Source: Symsagittifera roscoffensis
Taxonomy: Eukaryota; Xenacoelomorpha; Acoela; Convolutidae
Direction of reading: 5' to 3'
Assembly: GCF_963678635.1 (NCBI RefSeq)
Contig: NC_087069.1
Location: 36,747,959-36,811,958 of the forward strand
DNA length: 64,000 bases
Shown: in pieces, positions 9,920 through 21,500 of the stretch
Position numbering within the stretch: the stretch's first letter is position 1
Layout of the letters: every line of letters begins with the position of its first letter
Position numbers and translations under genes: made by a program
The notes under the pieces: generated by a model
Databases searched by the model: none
What the model saw: only the letters and a program-made list of their open reading frames with translations
What the model was told of the DNA's origin: nothing

Positions 9920-10835
9920 TATGATACCTAGTAACGATTCTCCCCCTTTGGCAAAAGGCGGTACAAATTAAATGCTCTTTAATTTGAACTAGATTCAAGA
10001 GGGGTTGTTACAGAAAAAAGTTATATTTATATTTAATAAATCAACCTTTATTTTCCAAACAACTTCGGTTAGATAAAGCGTTAGTTGTTCAATTTCAATG
10101 CCTTCATAAACCACGAACATCTCTAAAAAAGCAAAAAACCAAATTGCTTGCTCGTTTAACTTTGATGAGGTGATAATACAAAGACGTTTTTCTTGAACAG
10201 TTTTTTCTTTTTTTCTTTTTTGTTCTCAAACTGTGCGTTTTGAAAGAGCCGTTTAAGCGGGCAATTTGAAATAATTGTCTAGGGTTGGCTATGGCCTTAA
10301 ATAGAATAAATAATCTGATGGAGGCTGTTTTATATTTTTAATAATCAAACCAAAATTAGATAACTTATTTGAAAATGCTGGCCGCCGAGATGTGCGAAAA
10401 ATAAAGAAAAACTGCCTCGCTCCTGATTCAGACCTTTAGAGCGTAAAAAAAGTTTAAAGTAATTAACTAATGAAAAAGCCGAATACTTAAAAGCTCATAA
10501 TGTTCGGAAAAAATTACGTTTTAGAGCGATATTTTCGAATGACAGCTAGATATTTTTATTAATATTTTTCGTGTAATCTTTGAAATTACTACAAAATCCA
10601 CTGCCTTTTTGCAGGCAATTAAACTAGGTAAAAACTGCCAGAATGAGATTATATAATTTCTTAATGACATAAAAGAATGAATTATAACTAGTTGGGCTCA
10701 AAATCAGTATCCTCAAATTGGTTTGAAAATGAAAAAATCAGACCAATTTTTTCAGCACTGGTACAGCTTTCTGATCCGACTTGGAATCCGCACACGGCTG
10801 AAAGGGTTTTATTAACATGCCACAATTGATGTCGT
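9920..10835. other. AT-rich DNA, no gene seen
   Basis: Unique AT-rich sequence with pyrimidine tracts at about 10,199-10,222. No coding or RNA gene supported. Confidence 0.5.
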
Positions 10836-10836
10836 A

Positions 10837-10919
10837 CCGCGACAACTCGCAACAAACGACTTTTATTGCGAGTTGTCTTTTGTTGCGAAATGTCCTATTT
10901 CGACTTGATATAGTCGAAA
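10837..10919. repeat. Two adjacent hairpins
   Basis: GACAACTCGCAA (10841-10852) pairs perfectly with TTGCGAGTTGTC (10866-10877) around a 13-base loop. Just after it, TTTCGACT (10898-10905) pairs with AGTCGAAA (10912-10919) around a 6-base loop. Neither has a T run placed as a terminator. The pair may be the core of a small inverted-repeat element or a structured RNA. Confidence 0.7.
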
Positions 10920-13900
10920 CGTGATAAAAACACTATAGATCTTTCTTACTTCGTGAAGTGGTCGGAACAAAAAGGTAGCAAATACACGAAACTTTAGACG
11001 ATCTGAAGTTTGACCTCACAAGCTAAGTGCGCAGCACTTTTATCCTACCCACAAATGATAAAATGCTCGATCATTTTTTAAAGTGAGCTTCCTATAGACA
11101 TGGGCTTTACAACAAGCATAATTCGTTGTTCATCGCCTTTTGCATCTTGTTTTCGAATCAAAATTCTTTCGAGTAATTGCCGCTAATATCTGAATACAAA
11201 ATTGGACTCTTCTGCTATTTCCCTCAACAGAGGTGAACATCAACTAAACAAATAGTAAACATAATTTTACGAGGCTGAGGATGAAGACTAAACATTCTTG
11301 TAATTGGGTCACATGTCGCTTTTTTAGACAACTTGACAGCGTGCACAAAAGTTGAAAATACATAAAAATTCAGATGGAGGCAAAAAGGTAGCAGAACCCA
11401 AGATGCATTTTAACTTTTCAACCACCTCGTCTCAGTGTTCGGACTTTTTAAAAATATATATTGACAAGGAATATAAAAATTTTGGATCCAAAATGTACAC
11501 CAATTTTGAAGAAATTGAAAATTTACGCGGAATCTGAAAATTTTGGCGTCATTAAACACTGATTTTGGCGGCTAGCAATAAAAATCCAAATCTTGAAGGA
11601 GTTGATTTTATGGTGTGTTCACAAGAGGAAAAATACTATTTATTCAAAACATATTTATGAACAAGTTATGAACAAGTTGTTACTTTTTAGTCTTTGATTA
11701 TGTCAAACCGTTTGTTTTGTTGCTGTTTTTTTTCTGAATTATGACTGACGTTTTGCTTTCCATAGAAATTATTCCAACTTGGATTTGAGGCTAAATGTAT
11801 CGGCAATCACGTACGTTAAATTCTCGTTAAAAATAGATCTTTCACTGAAGTTCAATCATTATTTTTCAAGGCTTTTAAATCAGAGAAATGGTATCAAATA
11901 ATGCAATGAAACAAGAACGAAGACTACCGTTACACACAATCAAAGAGGCTGTGATACGTGTTAAAAAAGCTGAATTCATTAAGAAAAGATATTGGTAAGA
12001 TTTTCTCTCGATGGCGGGTAAAAGCAGTGGCAATTTGTACATAACTATCTTCGAGAATCATTTTAAATAATAATTACAGTTAGTTTTTTTTAAAAGCGTC
12101 AAGGAAAAACACCATCTCTTTGTTGAAAAAAAAATTGAATCAATGAAAAAAAACTAATTGTTGTTACTTTTGAATAAAATGTACCTTATGAACTTATATG
12201 CCAAATTATGTCTCAGCCAAAAACTGCAGTGATTAAACAAGAGGTGCACGATCCATTTTTCATGATCATATGAGAAAGAAGAAAAAACTGTGAACATTGA
12301 TTTTCTACGATTGAAAATCAAATCCTCTGAAACAAGCATAAAATCAATTTCAATTTTACCAAATGGCTGGTCACTGTGCAAGTATTTCTGAAAATTTTGA
12401 CATGTTGCGTTCAGGGATTGATTTAGAGGGACGATTACCCTCCAGCCTCAGGAATTTGACCCCCACCCACTATAAAGGTCCCCCTTTGGCATGGTTTTAC
12501 GACAGCCATTTTCACCGGACCGACTTTAGAATTGTTCTAAAGGTGTCTTTGGCACCATTTTATGCTAACTTTGAATTGATTTACTTAATGAAAAAAAATT
12601 CATTAACACTATTTTACTCAGAAGGATTGCACACGAGCCCTGAGGATCATCGATGCGAAACCCTGGAAAAAGCTAAAACGCGAGAACCAATAACTAACAA
12701 TTATGAAAAAAAAAGATTTCATGTAAACTGGAATTATCTATCAGATAACAGTTCCTAACTGTATACCTGTATTTATTAAATTTCCTGTCTTTAATTGTAT
12801 TAAATTGTCAGGTAGGAGTTTGTTTGAGGATTAAAAATTAGAGAAGTTTTTATCCCCTGGCTGAACGACCTGTGCAGCCCATTTGTTCTTACTAGTAGTA
12901 ACTTGACAATTTTTGATTTGCGAGCTTTTGTGCATCTCCTTTGTGAAAATTGTTCTTCGTTTGGAATACTGAGTTGGGATTTTTTAGGCAACTGATCAAT
13001 AGTTTCTTTAAGTAATTGATCAAGAAAGATTTTGAAAATGGTTTCATTTTTCAATTCGTGAAAAATTGGCAGCGCGGTTTCGAACTTTCTTTTTAAAAGT
13101 ATAGTTCCTAATATACGCTTTTGCATTAATTTTTTTTGTTGAACTCAATTTTTGTTTAACAGCCATATGCCAGTAAGAAATAACGGGCTTGGCATCATAT
13201 TATAAAATCTCAAGAATAGTTTCCGAGAAAAAACCTTTCTTGCTTGATAAATAACCCAACAAAACGAGCTTTTTTTGCAAATAGTATCAAAATGCCAAAA
13301 AAAAAACAATTTAATGTCTATTACGACGCCCAATTAATTGAATTGACCTACATATTCCATTTTGTTTTTTCCGAGAGATACTTTGCATTTTTTTTGTTTT
13401 GCGAACAAAATTAGCTGCATGAATTTTTTTGTTTTAATTGTTATTTTATTGGCTTTGCATCATAAGCCTACATTTTCAACTTTTTCTTTGAACTTTTGTA
13501 CTGGCCCTAAAGTACTCTAAAATTTCTTCTAAGAATTTCACTAAAAATTGCTCTAAAAATTGGCTCTAAAATTTATAACTGAATGGTTTGTTTTAGCTTT
13601 TAAGTTTAGTTTAGATTGACTAGTTGTTCCGACTTTCGAAGACAATGACTATATAATTGTGCTCGGCGCTACTTTTTTTTAGACAATTGTCGAAAGTTAA
13701 GCTAGCCATTTCTAACAAGCATACTTTTTCCGTTCCAAAAGTTCCAAAGTGGCCAATTAACGATAGTTGAAAAGCGATATGATTCACACTATTAAACACC
13801 AAACTGCAAAATTAAGTCATTCAATGCAAATTACAGTAGCTAACACGCTCTCTCGTATCACGGAAAATGCCCTTTAAGAATCTGCAGTAGTTTTTAAAAA

Positions 13901-14576
13901 ATCGATAAAATTTCTTAAAATTTTTCCAAATTTTAATCATTTTTTTGCCAAATAGTCCACCCACACGATGCAATTTTCACCTAGCAACAATACAATTAGA
14001 TCATATATGTTGCGTCAGTTCAATTTTTATTGATTTTTTTTGCCTTTATTCAAAATATCCCAACTTGGAAAGCTTCAAAGAACCAAAAATTGACAAAATG
14101 GTTTTTCGTAACTCTTCTCAGTTTTGAGCTTCGGGCATCAATTTTTTTTGATGGTGTAGATAACTCCGCCAAAAAAGAACACCTTAAGCATTAAAGTGAG
14201 CGAAATGAAAACATACGCCTCTAGAACTTGATAATATAAGAAATATATCAAAATTAAGAGTTTTTATGAACCTTATTCCTCCCAACCGTACCAATAAATT
14301 ATTTGTTCCTATATAAAAGTTTATTTTAACTTTAATAAACATAAGAAATCTGCAAAAGGGGTAGTGGGAAAAGTGAGCAAGATATAAAAAAAGATATTTT
14401 CACTAATAGTTCTTTGAAAACTCGAAGGTTCTCATCAGTTTTTTGAAAAATTCCATTTCAAAAATGGGCAAACTGTCAAAAACAACAGATAGTCTGTCCT
14501 TGTAAAATTTTAGTTTTAACTTTTTTCCTTAAAAGTAAGTCGTTCGGAAAAATCAAATGGTTAAAAGCTATTTTAC
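10920..14576. other. AT-rich DNA, presumed intronic, no gene confirmed
   Basis: About 3.6 kb of AT-rich sequence. A short GC-rich spot at about 12,412-12,495 (CCTCCAGCC, CCCCCACCCAC, AGGTCCCCC) resembles the GC-rich patch near 1,340-1,425 in texture. Open frames at about 12,363-12,758 (plus) and 12,800-13,126 (minus) are over 100 codons but show no domain, signal peptide or raised GC, so they are read as chance. Confidence 0.45.
13505..13573. repeat. Degenerate short tandem repeat of CTCTAAAATT type
   Basis: Five or six imperfect units around CTCTAAAA(A)TTG, about 12-15 bp each. No coding context. Confidence 0.6.
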
Positions 14577-14796
14577 CCGTCAGCTGCCTGTCAACACCCC
14601 TACCCATGTGACCTATTGGGCCTTCCTCGTCCCCCATTCCCAGGTGGTCCGACCTCATTCGGTCTCCCAGTGCACTACTCGGTCTCTCGTCTCTCTCCTG
14701 GTCCATTAGAGTCCACTCGCTCGAAGTCGGATTTGAAAAGGACAGTTGGGCAAAAAACGCCGCCGCGCAAATTGCAATGCACAGAATTTTCAACAT
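14577..14796 (-). CDS. Secreted-protein first exon with signal peptide (likely neuropeptide precursor exon 1)
   Basis: Seen: an ATG at 14796 in the context ATAAAAATG opens a 73-codon frame. It begins MLKILCIAICAAAFF, a Lys-containing N-region followed by a hydrophobic core typical of a signal peptide, with likely cleavage near the Ser-Asn at residues 21-22. After it comes an acidic, Met/Gly/Arg-rich region (residues 30-70) without Cys. GC content is well above the flanks, as expected of coding sequence. The frame meets a donor-like G|GTAAAATAG at 14576; beyond it the frame turns AT-rich and ends at 14476. I chose the ATG rather than an in-frame TTG four codons upstream. Inferred: this is the first coding exon of the precursor whose peptides lie at 1,861-2,111, since strand, order and splice phase agree. 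Otherwise it is an unidentified secreted protein. Confidence 0.65.
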
Positions 14797-14956
14797 TTTT
14801 ATGTCCAATGTCTTAGATTTTTATTTCTATTTTTCTCTAATTGTTTTTTTTTGCAAAACTGTTTCAAATTAAAAAGGAATTAAGGAAACGGATTTGGAAA
14901 ATTTGAGTTGAGTTTTGGTCCAGATTTTGTTCGGACAATTGAATGGAATAAATCGA
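14797..14956. promoter_or_regulatory. Presumed promoter and 5' UTR of the secreted-peptide gene
   Basis: 160 bp of AT-rich sequence between the minus-strand ATG at 14796 and the doubtful plus-strand ATG at 14957. No TATA box or known motif is convincing; assignment rests on position only. Confidence 0.3.
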
Positions 14957-15108
14957 ATGGGGAAACTGAAGCTACTCAGGTAAGCCTAATTTTTCTGGTG
15001 CGGATTTGAAATTGATTGGCCTGACGTTTGTTTCCTTCTTTTAAAATCAGAGATTTTAATTGGACTAGACCTGCTGATTTTATTCTGAAATTATTGACAA
15101 TTGAATAA
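14957..15108 (+). CDS. Doubtful two-exon small ORF, 26 residues
   Basis: ATG at 14957 starts MGKLKLL and runs into a good donor, CTCAG|GTAAGC (GT at 14980). A 71-nt intron would end at a pyrimidine-rich TTAAAATCAG (15050). Joining keeps the frame open for RDFNWTRPADFILK and a few more residues to TAA at 15106-15108. Small introns of this size are normal in many invertebrates. The product is too short to judge by similarity and has no signal peptide. It could equally be a chance frame on a divergent non-coding transcript. Confidence 0.2.
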
Positions 15109-15954
15109 CCTGTAAAAGGATGGTGTGAGATTATTGCATGAAAATCAGTTGCGAGATTTTCTTTTTATGCACATTATAAGGCGGTGAGATTGTTGGGTAA
15201 TCTTTTTTTTTGGATAGAAAACTGCTAATTTGAAGGCACCTTCAACTGACTACCGATCTTGAAATGTTTTCAGAAATTTAGAAAGAATGAAACAAGGGGA
15301 AATTGCGAGCTGAGATCTAATGATTTTTTGTTTGAACTTTTGCTAATTATTCAAAAACAGAAATCTTTCCAAATTTAATTTAGTAATTGATCATGTTCAA
15401 ACGTTGTTTGAATATAAAAAATGATTAATTGAATATGAATCAAACATTTAGGACAAAACTTAACAAAATTGCTCTAAGACTTGGAAAATTTACATCGAAA
15501 ACTGCGCCATAAGTATTTTTATTTTGGTAAATATGTAATTAAGCGCTCCGTACAATTCGCTACACAAGGCATGTCAACCTGAATGACAAATTTAAGTTTT
15601 TAAATTTTATATTTTATATTGATTTAAAAACACGAAAGTTTGATTAAAATTTTTTCGGTTCCGTTTTTTTATCGAAGCAGACCAGAAACGCTCATTTTAA
15701 TGGCAACTTACCGCCATAAACTTTGTGTCGGCATTTTACACAATAAAAACCATGTCAAAACGATCACAAAAACAACTAAATTATTTGAAGTCCGCAACCA
15801 ATTGTAGCCGAAAAATCAAGCGGAACCTTCTAGCAATCAAGGCAGGTCAAAATTACTTTTGAACCAAAGAAAGTACAAAACAAACTTTTCAGAATAACTA
15901 AGATTTTAGATGTCTACGCTTCGCTAAGAGTGTTCTTTAGCACTAGACTGAAAA
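15109..15954. other. AT-rich DNA between unique region and satellite
   Basis: Unique AT-rich sequence leading to the array. No supported gene or RNA. Homology to the satellite appears to fade in from about 15,955. Confidence 0.5.
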
Positions 15955-16196
15955 GCTGCTAACTTGATGAAAATAATCTGATGTTTTTTCGAGTGCTACT
16001 TTCTTTTGTTAACACCCTCCACTACTAAAGGGGCAAGGGCCCGAGAAGTTTATAAAAACCAGACCTGTTGGGTTACCGAAAGAGGAACAAAAACTTGCGG
16101 GGCCTTCAACGCTGTCCTTAGATTAGTTAGAAGGATATGCGCCAGAAAATATAAGCCATTTGAGCTGTTTGACCCAGCTCACCAAAACTGATAGGC
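15955..16196. repeat. Highly decayed satellite monomer at the array edge
   Basis: The stretch AAAGAGGAACAAAAAC...TTTGACCCAGCTC...GGCAGTTTGGAGCTC lines up, with many substitutions, with the monomer segment running from AAAGCGAGGAACGAAAAC through TTTTGACC to CAGTCGGGAGCTC. AACTTGATG at 15,961 matches the monomer too. It is the most diverged copy and marks the left limit of the array. A plus-strand open frame here (16,006-16,191) is read as a by-product. Confidence 0.5.
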
Positions 16197-18500
16197 AGTT
16201 TGGAGCTCATTCACGCGTAAAGAGCAACATTTGCTACGTTTATTGAGAAAAGAGACACTATCTCAGCCAACATGACTAAAAGCCACTGACGTTCAACTCC
16301 TCAGCCAACAGATTCTCAATACGGATAATCGCTTTATTAAAGCGAGGAACGAAAACGGTCGGAGCGGACGACGCTTCCTTTCTATATCTGTTGAAAAGAT
16401 CACATGCACTCAAAAAACCAGTAATTTTTTGACCAAATTCCCGAAAAAAAAGCCAGTCGGGAGCTCACACTCGCGCAAAGAGCAAAACTTGGTGCATTTA
16501 TTGAAAGAAAGAACATTGTATTTCAGCCAACTTGACTAAAAGCCACTGACGTTCAACTCCTCATCAGCAGTTCATCAAAGCCAACAGACTCTCAATACGG
16601 ATAATCGCTTTATTAAAGCGAGGAACGAAAACGATCGGAGCGGACGACGCTTCCTTACTGTATTTGTTGAAAAGATCACATGCACTCAAAAAACCAGTGA
16701 TTTTTTGACCAAATTCCCGAAAAATAAAGCCAGTCGGGAGCTCACACTCGCGCAAATAGCAAAACTTGGTGCATTTATTGAAAGAAAGAACATTGTATTT
16801 CAGCCAACTTGACTAAAAGCCACTGACGTTCAACTCCTCATCAGCAGTTCATCAAAGCCAACAGACTCTCAATACGGATAATCGCTTTATTAAAGCGAGG
16901 AACGAAAACGGTCGGAGCGGACGACGCTTCCTTTCTATATTTGTTAAAAAGATCACATGCACTCAAAAAACCAGTGATTTTTTTACCAAATTCCAAAAAA
17001 AAAGCGAATCGGGAGCTCACACTCGCGCAAAGAGCAAAACTTGGTGCATTTATTGAAAGAAAGAACATTCTATTTCGGCCAACTTGACTAAAAGCCACTG
17101 ACGTTCAACTCCTCATCAGCAGTTCATCAAAGCCAACAGATTTTCATTACGGATAATCGCTTTATTAAAGCGAGGAACGAAAACAGTCGGAGCGGACGAC
17201 GTTTCCTTTCTATATTTGTTGAAAAGATCACATGCACTCAAAAAAACCAGTGATTTTTTGACCAAATTCCCGAAAAAAAAAGCCAGTCGGGAGCTCACAC
17301 TCGCGCAAAGAGCAAAACTTGGTGCAGTTATTGAAAGAAAGAACATTCTATTTCAGCCAACTTGACTAAAAGCCACTGACGTTCAACTCCTCATCAGCAG
17401 TTCATCAAAGCCAACAGATTCTCAATACGGATAATCGCTTTATTAAAGCGAGGAACGAAAACGGTCGGAGTGGACGACGCTTCCTTTCTATATTTGTTGA
17501 AAAGATCACATGCACTCAAAAACCCAGTGATTTTTTGACCAAATTCCCGAAAAAAAAGCCAGTCTGGAGCTCACACTCGCGCAAAGAGCAAAACTTGGTG
17601 CAGTTATTGAAAGAAAGAACATTCTATTTCAGCCAACTTGACTAAAAACCACTGACGTTCAACTCCTCATCAGCAGTTCATCAAAGCCAACAGATTCTCA
17701 ATACGGATAATCGCTTTTTTAAAGCGAGGAACGAAAACAGTCGGAGCGGACGACGTTTCCTTTCTATATTTGTTGAAAAGATCACATGCACTCAAAAAAC
17801 CAGTGATTTTTTGACCAAATTCCCGAAAAAAAAGCCAGTCTGGAGCTCACACTCGCGCAAAGAGCAAAACTTGGTGCAGTTATTGAAAGAAAGAACATTC
17901 TATTTCAGCCAACTTGACTAAAAACCACTGACGTTCAACTCCTCATCAGCAGTTCATCAAAGCCAACAGATTCTCAATACGGATAATCGCTTTATTAAAG
18001 CGAGGAACGAAAACAGTCGGAGCGGACGACGTTTCCTTTCTATATTTGTTGAAAAGATCACATGCACTCAAAAAACCAGTGATTTTTTGACCAAATTCCC
18101 GAAAAATAAAGCCATTCGGGAGCTCACACTCGCGCAAAGAGCAAAACTTGGTGCATGTATTGAAAGAAAGAACATTCTATTTCAGCCAACTTGACTAAAA
18201 GCCACTGACGTTCAACTCCTCAACAGCAGTTCATCAAAGCCAACAGATTCTCAATACGGATAATCGCTTTATTAAAGCGAGGAACGAAAACGGTCAGAGC
18301 GGACGAGGCTTCCTTTCTATATTTGTTAAAAAGATCACATGCACTCAAAAACCAGTAAATTATTGACAAAATTTCCGAAAAATAAAGCCAGTCGGGAGCT
18401 CACGCTCGCGCAAAGAGCAAAACTTGTTGCATTTATTGAAAGAAAGAACATTCTATTTCAGCCAACTTGACTAAAAGCCACTGACGTTCAACTCCTCAAC
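16197..18500. repeat. Left edge of the array, diverged monomers
   Basis: Copies here differ from each other more than those inside. The first lacks about 16 bp between CTCCTCA and GCCAACAG near 16,301. Others carry private changes such as GATTTTCATTACGG (about 17,143), CGCTTTTTTAAAGCG (about 17,712) and a TATTGAC for TTTTGAC near 18,360. Most have C- or B-like markers; A markers first appear near 18,290. Confidence 0.8.
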
Positions 18501-21500
18501 AGCAGTTCATCAAAGCCAACAGATTCTCAATACGGATAATCGCTTTATTAAAGCGAGGAACGAAAACGGTCGGAGTGGACGACGCTTCCTTTCTATATTT
18601 GTTGAAAAGATCACATGCACTCAAAAAACCAGTGATTTTTTGACCAAATTCCCGAAAAAAAAGCCAGTCTGGAGCTCACACTCGCGCAAAGAGCAAAACT
18701 TGGTGCAGTTATTGAAAGAAAGAACATTCTATTTCAGCCAACTTGACTAAAAACCACTGACGTTCAACTCCTCATCAGCAGTTCATCAAAGCCAACAGAT
18801 TCTCAATACGGATAATCGCTTCATTAAAGCGAGGAACGAAAACAGTCGGAGCGGACGACGTTTCCTTTCTATATTTGTTGAAAAGATCACATGCACTCAA
18901 AAAACCAGTGATTTTTTGACCAAATTCCCGAAAAATAAAGCCATTCGGGAGCTCACACTCGCGCAAAGAGCAAAACTTGGTGCATGTATTGAAAGAAAGA
19001 ACATTCTATTTCAGCCAACTTGACTAAAAGCCACTGACGTTCAACTCCTCAACAGCAGTTCATCAAAGCCAACAGATTCTCAATACGGATAATCGCTTTA
19101 TTAAAGCGAGGAACGAAAACGGTCAGAGCGGACGACGCTTCCTTTCTATATTTGTTAAAAAGATCACATGCACTCAAAAACCAGTAAATTTTTGACAAAA
19201 TTTCCGAAAAATAAAGCCAGTCGGGAGCTCACGCTCGCGCAAAGAGCAAAACTTGATGCATTTATTGAAAGAAAGAACATTCTATTTCAGCCAACTTGAC
19301 TAAAAGCCACTGACGTTCAACTCCTCATCAGCAGTTCATCAAAGCCAACAGATTCTCAATACGGATAATCGCTTTATTAAAGCGAGGAACGAAAACGGTC
19401 GGAGTGGACGACGCTTCCTTTCTATATTTGTTGAAAAGATCACATGCACTCAAAAAACCAGTGATTTTTTGACCAAATTCCCGAAAAATAAAGCCATTCG
19501 GGAGCTCACACTCGCGCAAAGAGCAAAACTTGGTGCAGTTATTGAGAGAAAGAACATTCTATTTCAGCCAACTTGACTAAAAGCCACTGACGTTCAACTC
19601 CTCAACAGCAGTTCATCAAAGCCAACAGATTCTCAATACGGATAATCGCTTTATTAAAGCGAGGAACGAAAACGGTCAGAGCGGACGACGCTTCCTTTCT
19701 ATATTTGTTAAAAAGATCACATGCACTCAAAAACCAGTAAATTTTTGACAAAATTTCCGAAAAATAAAGCCAGTCGGGAGCTCACGCTCGCGCAAAGAGC
19801 AAAACTTGATGCATTTATTGAAAGAAAGAACATTCTATTTCAGCCAACTTGACTAAAAGCCACTGACGTTCAACTCCTCATCAGCAGTTCATCAAAGCCA
19901 ACAGATTCTCAATACGGATAATCGCTTTATTAAAGCGAGGAACGAAAACGGTCGGAGTGGACGACGCTTCCTTTCTATATTTGTTGAAAAGATCACATGC
20001 ACTCAAAAAACCAGTGATTTTTTGACCAAATTCCCGAAAAATAAAGCCATTCGGGAGCTCACACTCGCGCAAAGAGCAAAACTTGGTGCATGTATTGAAA
20101 GAAAGAACATTCTATTTCAGCCAACTTGACTAAAAACCACTGACGTTCAACTCCTCATCAGCAGTTTATCAAAGCCAACAGATTCTCAATACGGATAATC
20201 GCTTTATTAAAGCGAGGAACAAAAACAGTCGGAGCGGACGACGTTTCCTTTCTATATTTGTTGAAAAGATCACATGCACTCAAAAAACCAGTGATTTTTT
20301 GACCAAATTCCCGAAAAAAAAGCCAGTCTGGAGCTCACACTCGGGCAAAGAGCAAAACTTGATGCATGTATTGAAAGAAAGAACATTCTATTTCAGCCAA
20401 CTTGACTAAAAACCACTGACGTTCAACTCCTCATCAGCAGTTCATCAAAGCCAACAGATTCTCAATACGGATAATCGCTTTATTAAAGCGAGGAACGAAA
20501 ACAGTCGGAGCGGACGACGTTTCCTTTCTATATTTGTTGAAAAGATCACATGCACTCAAAAAACCAGTGATTTTTTGACCAAATTCCCGAAAAATAAAGC
20601 CATTCGGGAGCTCACACTCGCGCAAAGAGCAAAACTTGGTGCATGTATTGAAAGAAAGAACATTCTATTTCAGCCAACTTGACTAAAAGCCACTGACGTT
20701 CAACTCCTCAACAGCAGTTCATCAAAGCCAACAGATTCTCAATACGAATAATCGCTTTATTAAAGCGAGGAACGAAAACGGTCAGAGCGGACGACGCTTC
20801 CTTTCTATATTTGTTAAAAAGATCACATGCACTCAAAAACCAGTAAATTTTTGACAAAATTTCCGAAAAATAAAGCCAGTCGGGAGCTCACGCTCGCGCA
20901 AAGAGCAAAACTTGATGCATTTATTGAAAGAAAGAACATTCTATTTCAGCCAACTTGACTAAAAGCCACTGACGTTCAACTCCTCATCAGCAGTTCATCA
21001 AAGCCAACAGATTCTCAATACGGATAATCGCTTTATTAAAGCGAGGAACGAAAACGGTCGGAGTGGACGACGCTTCCTTTCTATATTTGTTGAAAAGATC
21101 ACATGCACTCAAAAAACCAGTGATTTTTTGACCAAATTCCCGAAAAAAAAGCCAGTCTGGAGCTCACACTCCGCAAAGAGCAAAACTTGGTGCAGTTATT
21201 GAAAGAAAGAACATTCTATTTCAGCCAACTTGACTAAAAACCACTGACGTTCAACTCCTCATCAGCAGTTCATCAAAGCCAACAGATTCTCAATACGGAT
21301 AATCGCTTTATTAAAGCGAGGAACGAAAACAGTCGGAGCGGACGACGTTTCCTTTCTATGTTTGTTGAAAAGATCACATGCACTCAAAAAACCAGTGATT
21401 TTTTGACCAAATTCCCAAAAAAAAGCCAGTCGAGAGCTCACACTCGCGCAAAGAGCAAAACTTGGTGCAGTTATTGAAAGAAAGAACATTCTATTTCAGC

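Larger units (their letters stand above)
2112..14576 (-). other. Putative 12.5-kb intron of the neuropeptide gene
   Basis: The interval lies between the donor G|GTAAAATAG (GT at 14576-14575) of the signal-peptide exon and the TTGCAG acceptor at 2112. The first exon ends with one base of a codon and the second begins with two, so joining them makes an Asp codon and keeps the frame. No intermediate minus-strand exon with matching phase was found by eye, but one could have been missed. The interval contains the microsatellites, minisatellite and hairpins listed separately. It is inferred to be one intron; two unrelated genes remain possible. Confidence 0.45.

Noticed and set aside
12363-13126. 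Two open frames above 100 codons (plus 12,363-12,758; minus 12,800-13,126)
   Set aside because: No raised GC, domain, signal peptide or splice context; the plus frame includes the GC-rich spot. Judged chance.
14616-14816. Plus-strand open frame opposite the signal-peptide exon
   Set aside because: It is the complement of the minus-strand coding exon, which has the signal peptide, the start context and the splice donor.
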